DNA of 11,357 nucleotides from NCBI GenBank assembly GCA_002428605.1, contig DIXH01000027.1:8260-19616 (forward strand). The letters run 5' to 3'. The stretch comes from Clostridiaceae bacterium UBA6085 (GTDB lineage: Bacteria > Bacillota > Clostridia > Clostridiales > Clostridiaceae). The translations under genes were made by a program, and so were the position numbers. How positions within the stretch are numbered: the stretch's first letter is position 1; every line of letters begins with the position of its first letter. This document shows positions 5,533 through 11,357 of this stretch, piece after piece. The notes beneath the pieces are model-generated. The model was not told the DNA's origin. It searched no databases and saw only the letters and a program-made list of their open reading frames with translations.

Positions 5533-8223
5533 CTATATCGCTTTTTCTTCGATGCCGGTAAGGTCCAGTTCAAGTACCTTATCTATGAATATACGCGTTA
5601 TCCTTGGATCGTACTTGGTTCCCGCCCTGGATAGCATTTCAAGTGAAGCCTCCATATCCGAAAGACCATTGTTTTTCAGCCGGTCAAAGCCTTCAGCCAC
5701 AGCTATTATCCTTGAAAGCAGAGGTATCTCCTCTTCTGAAAGTCCCCTTGGATAGCCTGTTCCATCCCATCTCTCATGATGGGCGAGCACGGCCTCTGCT
5801 ATACCTGCGGTATCCTCAAAGGAATTAAGTATCCTGTAGCCTGCAAGCACGTGCTGTTGGTATGCTTTCCTGTCGATGCCGTCAAGCTTTCCTGTCCTTT
5901 CAAGCAGCCTGTCCTCGAACACTACCTTGCCGATATCGTGGAGGAATCCGGCATCCCTCAGTTTCTTTGACTTAGAGTCTGAAAGCTGGAGAGCCTTTCC
6001 TATCCTCTGGCACATTTCGCTAACGAATAGGGAATGTTCCATGACAGTCTGGCTTCTGTCGAAGAGCATCATTATTATCCTTGAGACCATGTCGCTGTCA
6101 AGGGCCTTCCTTGATAGAGTCTTCTCCTTGTACATCTCGAACTCGGCGTTGGCCATGGTCCTCTCAAGGCCTTGGGAAGGGTCTTCACAAATGTCGAAGC
6201 CCATGGATATGCCTGTCTTTATTGCGTCTATTCTTTCCGACAGATAAGCTTTCCTTATTTCATCCATCATCCTGACGGTTTCAGCTGAGGTTGTCCTAGG
6301 CAGGAGCATCATGAATTCATCTCCGCCCACTCTTGCTATAATCCCACTGCCCTTGATTACACCCTTCAGGATCTCAGCTGATTTTCTAAGGAGCTCATCT
6401 CCGGCAGAGTGCCCGAAGATATCGTTCGAAAGCTTGAGTCCGTTGACATCGCCATAGATAACTGAGACAGGAAGCAGTGAGTCTATATCCATCCTGGCGA
6501 TTTCATCCTCCAGGTATTTCCTGTTATAAAGGCCGGTCAGGCTGTCATGGTAGCTTAAGTGCCTGATCTTTTCTTCGTCACGCTTTTTTTCGGAGTTGTC
6601 CATGAATGTGACCACGATCCCCACTATTTTCCCATCCATTAGCTGGGGGTACGCATAATATTCTATTTCCACAGGTGTCCCGTCTTTTCTCCAGAATACC
6701 TCATCCGCCGAATGCATACCCTCACCTTTTTTCGCTGAAGCAAGTATGCTGCAGTCATCTTTGCTTATCGGTGTTCCGTCCTTGCTTGAATGATGGATGA
6801 GGTCATGGAGATTCCTTCCAAGCAGCTCATCCTGGCTGTCGTAGCCAAGGATCCTTATCCCGGATTTGTTGCAGAATACACAGTTACCTTCTGTATCCGT
6901 ACCAAAGATCGCCTCCACAGTCGAATCAAGGATGAGGTGGAGCCTGTCCTTGTTCTCTGCAAGCTCCTGTGTCCTTTCCGCTACCTTGTGCTCCAGGGTT
7001 TCGAACAGATCATTTATGGTTTCGGCCATGTCATTGAATGACCTTGCCATCCTTCCTATCTCATCATCCCTGAACACAGTAGCTCTCTTTGTAAGGTCTC
7101 CTTCTGACAAGCTAACCGTAGTTGAGATAAGGCTGTCGATTGGACCAAGAAGCCGCCTGGTCATTACGAGGTACACCAGAATGGACAATATGAATGCTGC
7201 CAGAACATAAAGACCGGTCAGCTTCATGTTTTCGAATATCCCTGCCGTAAAAAGAGAAGAAGGTATTGTCGTGACTATCATCCAGTCGATCCCGGGCCTT
7301 GCGAATTCAAGATAGTGGACGTGAAGTCCTTCTTCCGTCAGGTCGATCCCGTAGGTTCCTGAACCGGATGCATATTTCCAGGCCTTTGCAAGGCTTTCAT
7401 CATCGATATCCTGCAGGGTAATTCGATCAAGTGTCCCATCCTGCTTCAAAGTGAAATTAGTTGCACCTGTTGAATTCGCTATGAGGAGGCCTGTATCCTT
7501 TTCAATTATCGCCGCCTTGGCCCCTCTTTCTGATGCAAGGCGGCTTATGAAGTCATTGATGCCGCCAAGTGTCATGTGGGTCCCAAGGACTCCCTTTAAG
7601 GTCCCGTCTTCATTGTATACCGGAAGTGCTGCAGACAGCGTCATGTCTTCGATGACGAAATGCTTGTATATCGGTGAGAACACGGAAGAGCCTGCAGCTT
7701 TGGCAGCAATGTACCAGGCTCTTGTCCTGGGGTCGAATTTCCCTGCCTTAAATGAGATCTCTCCTGCTGTCATGGAGTCCGTGACACTGTAGTACCAGGA
7801 ATTTCCTTCAGTACCGGCATCATTCCTCATGATTTCGGTTCCGCCTTCAGGATTTCTCCTTGCACCGTAATATTCGCCTTTCTCGGTCCCGAAGCTGAAG
7901 CTGTAGATTGATTCTCCGCTGTAGCTTCCAAGAACGGACAGGAAGAACCTCTCCCTGTTTAGAGGATCATATATGTCGACTATCCCTTTCCTTATCATGG
8001 CTTCATGGGCCAGGTTAATACTTTCAGGATTTCCTATGTAGTCTTCAATATCCCTTGTTATGTCCCGGCTCAGCTCTTCGGCCATATCATTCGCTATCGC
8101 CTCGGCTGATTCCATCCACTTCGAAAAGACGATGAAGCCCACTGTACCGAGGGTCGCAGTCATGAGGAGTATGAACATCAGAAGTGTTATGTTCTTTATC
8201 GAGATCTTCCTTAATTTGCTCAT
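5533..8223 (-). CDS. dCACHE-HAMP-PAS-GGDEF-HD-GYP signalling protein
   Basis: Membrane sensor predicted to make c-di-GMP (GGDEF) and possibly degrade it (HD-GYP). Counted from ATG 8223 it has 896 residues. TM1 is about 12-33; a dCACHE sensor about 36-326 includes FDPRTRAWY (163-171) and GVLG (211-214); TM2 is about 334-354; HAMP 356-408; a short coiled linker; PAS about 426-544; GGDEF about 550-700; HD-GYP about 715-890. GGDEF is intact (633-637), with N600 and D609 as in GMP-specific cyclases; no RxxD inhibitory site lies five residues upstream. HD-GYP shows H730, H762/D763, K766, H791, H815/H816 and GYP (823-825), but the usual ADxxDA Asp is Glu844. GTG 8235 is an alternative start, but GGAAGG (8245-8240) is only 4 nt from it and 11 nt from ATG 8223. 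The upstream EAL gene ends 24 nt before. Confidence 0.92.
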   Translation of the reverse strand: MSKLRKISIKNITLLMFILLMTATLGTVGFIVFSKWMESAEAIANDMAEELSRDITRDIEDYIGNPESINLAHEAMIRKGIVDIYDPLNRERFFLSVLGSYSGESIYSFSFGTEKGEYYGARRNPEGGTEIMRNDAGTEGNSWYYSVTDSMTAGEISFKAGKFDPRTRAWYIAAKAAGSSVFSPIYKHFVIEDMTLSAALPVYNEDGTLKGVLGTHMTLGGINDFISRLASERGAKAAIIEKDTGLLIANSTGATNFTLKQDGTLDRITLQDIDDESLAKAWKYASGSGTYGIDLTEEGLHVHYLEFARPGIDWMIVTTIPSSLFTAGIFENMKLTGLYVLAAFILSILVYLVMTRRLLGPIDSLISTTVSLSEGDLTKRATVFRDDEIGRMARSFNDMAETINDLFETLEHKVAERTQELAENKDRLHLILDSTVEAIFGTDTEGNCVFCNKSGIRILGYDSQDELLGRNLHDLIHHSSKDGTPISKDDCSILASAKKGEGMHSADEVFWRKDGTPVEIEYYAYPQLMDGKIVGIVVTFMDNSEKKRDEEKIRHLSYHDSLTGLYNRKYLEDEIARMDIDSLLPVSVIYGDVNGLKLSNDIFGHSAGDELLRKSAEILKGVIKGSGIIARVGGDEFMMLLPRTTSAETVRMMDEIRKAYLSERIDAIKTGISMGFDICEDPSQGLERTMANAEFEMYKEKTLSRKALDSDMVSRIIMMLFDRSQTVMEHSLFVSEMCQRIGKALQLSDSKSKKLRDAGFLHDIGKVVFEDRLLERTGKLDGIDRKAYQQHVLAGYRILNSFEDTAGIAEAVLAHHERWDGTGYPRGLSEEEIPLLSRIIAVAEGFDRLKNNGLSDMEASLEMLSRAGTKYDPRITRIFIDKVLELDLTGIEEKAI

Positions 8224-8247
8224 TTTAAAGCACACCTTCCCATATCT

Positions 8248-10167
8248 TCAAGCAGTCACCGTATCTTCGCATTGAACAAGCAGAAGCGCATCTTCTTCAC
8301 AGAGGGGCTTTGAGAACAGGTATCCCTGCATGATGTCACATCCGTTCTCAATCAGGAAATCCCTCTGAAGCACAGTCTCCACACCTTCAGCTATTACCTC
8401 AAGGTCGAACTTGTGGGCCATGGAGATTATGTCGCTGGTTATGTAGTCGTTCCTGTCGCTGGTCGCTACCATCCCTACAAAATACCTGTCGAGCTTAAGG
8501 TAATTGACATTAAGCTCGTTGAGCCTCAGGAAGGAGGAATATCCTGTCCCGAAATCATCGAGTGCGATCCTTATCCCGTTCTCCTGGAAATCCCTGAGAC
8601 TCTTGTTGACCGCGGTGAAATTATCGAGAAGCACCGATTCCGTGATTTCAAGCTCCAGGTTCTCGCTCCTTATCCCCGAATCCACGACAGCCTCCATTAC
8701 AGAGCTGCCGAAGTCCTCGTGTATCAGCTGGATCCCTGAAACGTTCACAGCAACCCTCAGGTCTGACATGCCATTTTTCTCCAGCACCGAAAGGAAGCCG
8801 CATGCTTTTTTAAGGACCAGATTACCAAGGGGTATTATCAGCTGCTTTCTCTCAGCAACATCAATGAACTCTACAGGAGATACATTCCCGAGCTCCTCTG
8901 ACCTCATCCTCGCCAGAGCCTCGAATCCGACTACCTTACCTGTACCAAGATGAAGCTGCGGCTGAAAGTTAAGGTAGATCGCATCCGTACCCATCTCAAG
9001 GCACATTGATATCTCCTTCTCGATGATATCCTCACGATGCAGCTTCTCTGCCATCGCGCTGCTGAAGTACATGTGGCTCTTTCCTGTATTCAAGTCCACG
9101 TTGTCAAGCGAGATCGTGGCATCCTTAAGAAGCCTGTCCGCATTCTCATAATCCCCGTAGATTTCAACTATCCCTATCTTTGGAACAAGCTCCTTCTTCT
9201 GTCCCTTGAATTCCATCGGCTCCCTGAAAGCCTCCTCGACTGCTTCAACAAGCATCTTAATATGGTTCTCACGGTGGCAGTTTCTTGTATAGAGCACGAA
9301 CCTGTCCTCGGTGAACCGGAATAGCATTGTATCCTGACCGGCTATGAGCTGAAGCCTTCTTGCAAGCTGCCTCAGGGCATCATCCCCGGAGTCATATCCA
9401 TAGAGAAGATTGATGCTCTTAAGGTTGCTTATGCCAATCAGCATAAGAGCCTTCCTGTTCCATCGGTAAAGCTTCAGGTCCTTCGTGAGCATGACCTTCA
9501 GATAGTAGCTGTTGAACAGTCCGGTAAGATGGTCATAGTACGCCAGCATCATGAGATGCCTGTTCCTGTTGAGGGTGAAATCCATTAAAGCGATAAGTGC
9601 TCCATATATTGAAACAAGGATCAGGATACCGATCGCTGTGGACCTCAAAATCCTCAGGTCAGCTTCAGCTGTGGGCCTCAGCAACACCAGGACAGAGTCC
9701 TCTACAAACTCTCCATCGATCGGGACCATTGCCTTGCTGTATCTGATCCCATCTATTTCTGCATTGCCGCTGTAGATACCGGCTATTGAAGCCTCCTCAA
9801 GTTCGCTGGCTGCAGCTGCTGCATCAGGAACGCTCCCAAGGATTGCATCCTCTCCGATGATATATACAATGGCACCTTCATCCGTAACGATCCCTGAAAG
9901 AAGTTCCTCAAGGTCCATAGCTTTTTCAAGCTCCGCCTTCACATCTTCATCAGCAGATTCAAGGATTTTCTCTATCTCAAACATGTTCTCAAGGCTTTTT
10001 GCCCCGGATTTCGCGTAAACTGACGTCTCCTCGCCCAGGATGCTGTAGTAGTGCTTTCTCGTGAATATGACGAGCAGGCTGGCTAACGCAAAAAACGCCA
10101 CTGTGATGCCTATGACTGGCATCACAAATGGCCTCATTTCACTTGAAATAACTCTCCTCTTCTTCAA
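8248..10167 (-). CDS. Membrane GGDEF(degenerate)-EAL protein; predicted c-di-GMP phosphodiesterase
   Basis: Predicted c-di-GMP hydrolase of 639 residues. TM1 is about 13-36 and TM2 about 176-197, enclosing a small extracytoplasmic region of about 140 residues (Ala/Glu-rich near 115-126, possibly single-CACHE-like). The GGDEF-like domain, about 205-370, has TEDRF (286-290) in place of GGDEF, so it should not cyclise GTP. The EAL domain, about 380-630, keeps E416, N475, E507 and E510 (EITE), D537/D538 (DDFGTGYSS), K558, E594 and Q614. The start is TTG at 10167, preceded by GGGGGG (10179-10174) with a 6 nt spacer; the next in-frame ATG (10137) has no suitable site. It is the second gene of a three-gene set, 42 nt after the unrecognised protein and 24 nt before the HD-GYP protein. 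It resembles the 2651-4948 product closely through the GGDEF/EAL part but has a shorter, different sensor. Confidence 0.9.
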   Translation of the reverse strand: MKKRRVISSEMRPFVMPVIGITVAFFALASLLVIFTRKHYYSILGEETSVYAKSGAKSLENMFEIEKILESADEDVKAELEKAMDLEELLSGIVTDEGAIVYIIGEDAILGSVPDAAAAASELEEASIAGIYSGNAEIDGIRYSKAMVPIDGEFVEDSVLVLLRPTAEADLRILRSTAIGILILVSIYGALIALMDFTLNRNRHLMMLAYYDHLTGLFNSYYLKVMLTKDLKLYRWNRKALMLIGISNLKSINLLYGYDSGDDALRQLARRLQLIAGQDTMLFRFTEDRFVLYTRNCHRENHIKMLVEAVEEAFREPMEFKGQKKELVPKIGIVEIYGDYENADRLLKDATISLDNVDLNTGKSHMYFSSAMAEKLHREDIIEKEISMCLEMGTDAIYLNFQPQLHLGTGKVVGFEALARMRSEELGNVSPVEFIDVAERKQLIIPLGNLVLKKACGFLSVLEKNGMSDLRVAVNVSGIQLIHEDFGSSVMEAVVDSGIRSENLELEITESVLLDNFTAVNKSLRDFQENGIRIALDDFGTGYSSFLRLNELNVNYLKLDRYFVGMVATSDRNDYITSDIISMAHKFDLEVIAEGVETVLQRDFLIENGCDIMQGYLFSKPLCEEDALLLVQCEDTVTA

Positions 10168-10209
10168 GCCTATCCCCCCAGGAACATAAATGTCCTACCG
10201 CTGCTATCC

Positions 10210-10803
10210 CTACTCCAACGACCTATTTGTATCCGCTTCGTTTCTGGTAACCACATCCAGCCAGGTTTCAATGGCATACTTTGCCACCTTATACGTTACG
10301 GCTATCGCCGATTTCGATTCTTTGTCTTTCAGCGCATGCTTCACTCCGTTCTGCCTGTTGAATGATATCTTCAGCTCACCTCTTATGCTGAAGTCGCAAA
10401 TCATCCCGTCATGCAGCACCCTTTCCTCCTCAATGTTGAAGCCTGACAGATAGCCGGCATTGTTCTCCTGCAGGAACCCTTCGATCTCCCAGAAGCTCCT
10501 CAGGTCACCATAGTCAGGTCTTTTCTTAAGCTGCCCGTATAGCCTGTCTGCTTTCCTTAGCAGTTTGCTTTCCTTTAATGTCATTTCCCTGCAAAGTGGT
10601 TCATAAATACAGATCGAGCCCTCGTTTATCTCTATCAGAGCCTTGTTCTTGGCATCAATGACAAGCTTAGCTCCATCAGTTTTTTGGAACGTAAAACACG
10701 TCCCTGCAACCTCGATGAGCGTAAGCTCTTCACCCTTCCTTAAATTATGTCCTGACCTGGCGGGTACCACCAGTTCTCCTATAAGCTGCTCCATTCTGTT
10801 CAC
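10210..10803 (-). CDS. Unrecognised protein of about 197 aa, first gene of the c-di-GMP operon
   Basis: I do not recognise this protein. It has no signal peptide or membrane helix, so it should be cytoplasmic. Residues 1-75 look beta-rich (alternating patterns such as GEELTLIEVAGTCFTF and ALIEINEGSICIY). Residues 75-110 are helical and charged. Residues 113-150 again look like strands (GYLSGFNIEEE, MICDFSIRGELKISF), and a C-terminal helix covers about 165-187. The two-part beta layout and the neighbours allow a remote PilZ-type effector, but the RxxxR and D/NxSxxG motifs of that family are not present. The GTG start (10803) has AGGA 12 nt upstream; an ATG at 10794 with GGGTG 6 nt upstream is equally possible. 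It lies 42 nt before the EAL gene. Confidence 0.7.
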   Translation of the reverse strand: MNRMEQLIGELVVPARSGHNLRKGEELTLIEVAGTCFTFQKTDGAKLVIDAKNKALIEINEGSICIYEPLCREMTLKESKLLRKADRLYGQLKKRPDYGDLRSFWEIEGFLQENNAGYLSGFNIEEERVLHDGMICDFSIRGELKISFNRQNGVKHALKDKESKSAIAVTYKVAKYAIETWLDVVTRNEADTNRSLE

Positions 10804-11018
10804 CCGTTTTTTTAATCCTATTTACTTTTTCAAATACAATTTTTATTATATATTCATTCAATATAAATTACCACATAAATAGAACTCTTAATAAATACAG
10901 ATATTGAGTATTCACGAGCTTTTCATCTTATTCATTATGTCCCTGGCAAATTATAATATTCATATGAAACTTAATTGATTAGAAAAAAACATTATGCTAT
11001 TTAAATATATATCTAAGA
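10804..11018. other. AT-rich upstream region of the c-di-GMP operon, bounded by the IS element
   Basis: No gene is seen. The region must hold the promoter of the 10803-5533 gene set unless transcription enters from the insertion element. Minus-strand TATAAT hexamers occur at 10850-10845 (about 50 nt before the gene) and near 10954, but neither has a good -35 at 16-18 nt. The end next to the element (10999-11018) is the presumed guide-encoding flank of its omega RNA. Confidence 0.5.
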
Positions 11019-11200
11019 TTGAAACTCTCATGACTGAAGTCACGAGATTCTTGGGAAGAGAGCATACTTACCGGTTTATTTCTTTGCCGGCAGTGGTTTC
11101 TCTTGTTTACCAAGCTATCCCCGCATTTCCTGCGGTTCGTATTTGTATTTATGTAACTAAGACTCCAAACTTAGAGCTCTTAGTCTGAGTCCTTCTGCCA
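10999..11200 (-). ncRNA. Putative omega RNA (reRNA) of the TnpB element
   Basis: In this family the guide RNA overlaps the tnpB 3' end, runs through the right end and finishes with about 16-20 nt of flanking DNA. Consistent stem-loops are CCGCA/TGCGG (11121-11125 with 11131-11135), CTTG/CAAG (11102-11105 with 11111-11114), CCGG/CCGG (11071-11074 with 11087-11090) and the terminal hairpin (11026-11047). The guide would read 11018 down to about 10999 and is almost entirely A/T. The 5' limit is a guess. Confidence 0.4.
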
Positions 11201-11357
11201 GTATGTTCCTGGCTGCGTTGACATCACGGTCATGATGCGCATGACAAACAGGGCAGGTCCACTCTCTTATGTTAAGTAGCTTCTTCCCGTCGTTTCTTCC
11301 ACACTCCGAGCATATCTGACTTGACGGGAACCATCTGCCTACCTTGATGACTTCACG
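11019..11357 (-). mobile_element. IS200/IS605-family element, right end, continues beyond window
   Basis: The TnpB C-terminus is followed by about 138 nt of non-coding, hairpin-rich DNA ending in a subterminal hairpin: CTCATGAC (11027-11034), loop TGAA, GTCACGAG (11039-11046). The arms match at all but one position and extend by one more T-A pair. On the minus strand the hairpin is followed by GTTTCAA, and TCAA is the right-end cleavage tetranucleotide known from IS608. The boundary is therefore placed at 11018/11019. No terminal inverted repeats are expected in this family. Whether a TnpA gene is present cannot be seen. Confidence 0.75.
11157..11357 (-). CDS. tnpB: TnpB RNA-guided nuclease, C-terminal fragment (5' part beyond window)
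   Basis: The last 66 codons of an IS605 OrfB/TnpB protein, ending at TAG 11159-11157. The visible part carries the zinc-finger cysteines C16xxC19 and C35xxC38 (SSQICSECG and WTCPVCHA, counted from the first full codon at 11357). The third RuvC motif DRDVNAARNIL follows, with Asp45 as the likely catalytic residue. TnpB proteins are DNA nucleases guided by an RNA made from the element's right end. The reading frame is intact here, so no decay is visible. The rest of the gene lies to the right. Confidence 0.93.
   Translation of the reverse strand, partial: REVIKVGRWFPSSQICSECGRNDGKKLLNIREWTCPVCHAHHDRDVNAARNILAEGLRLRALSLES

Noticed and set aside
8504..8953. Plus-strand 149-codon open frame
   Set aside because: It is antisense to the EAL domain and is low-complexity, serine-rich and without motifs.
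10845..10850. TATAAT upstream of the unknown gene as a promoter
   Set aside because: There is no acceptable -35 at 16-18 nt, and the region is so AT-rich that the hexamer is expected by chance. It is not listed as a promoter.
10994..11188. Plus-strand 64-codon frame across the IS boundary
   Set aside because: It spans the hairpin-rich right end and the tnpB 3' end in antisense and shows no protein features.

Overview
All recognisable genes in this window lie on the minus strand, so they read from right to left. The picture fits a chromosomal segment of a motile or surface-attached Clostridia-like Firmicute. The reasons are strong purine-rich ribosome binding sites (AAGGGG, GGGAGG), some GTG/TTG starts, very AT-rich intergenic DNA beside coding DNA of moderate GC, frequent AGG/AGA arginine codons, and clostridial-style GGDEF/EAL/HD-GYP proteins next to type IV pilus genes. 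The taxonomic guess is weak and rests on inspection only.

Layout from high to low coordinates. (1) 11019-11357: the right end of an IS200/IS605-family element, with the C-terminal 66 codons of a TnpB nuclease and its hairpin-rich right end. (2) 10804-11018: an AT-rich upstream region. (3) 5533-10803: a close-packed set of three genes: an unrecognised protein of about 197 aa, a membrane GGDEF-EAL protein with a degenerate GGDEF, and a large dCACHE-HAMP-PAS-GGDEF-HD-GYP protein. It ends at a good Rho-independent terminator (5323-5349). (4) 4949-5155: a promoter and a leader of about 170 nt that can form alternative stems. (5) 796-4948: a second tight set: another membrane GGDEF-EAL protein, PilT retraction ATPase and PilD-type prepilin peptidase. 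(6) 372-795: an AT-rich gap with a 23-24 nt direct repeat. (7) 1-371: a type IV pilin or pseudopilin, cut by the window edge.

Functionally the window looks like a cyclic-di-GMP/type IV pilus island. One protein has an intact GGDEF synthase domain plus an HD-GYP domain. Two paralogous proteins keep every EAL catalytic residue I can check but have lost the GGDEF signature, so they are probably c-di-GMP phosphodiesterases. All three have N-terminal membrane segments bracketing an extracytoplasmic region, so they probably sense external cues. One phosphodiesterase gene sits directly upstream of pilT and pilD with only 13 bp between it and pilT. This suggests that nucleotide turnover is made together with pilus retraction and pilin processing. 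No gene was found on the plus strand, and no tRNA, rRNA or CRISPR array was seen.
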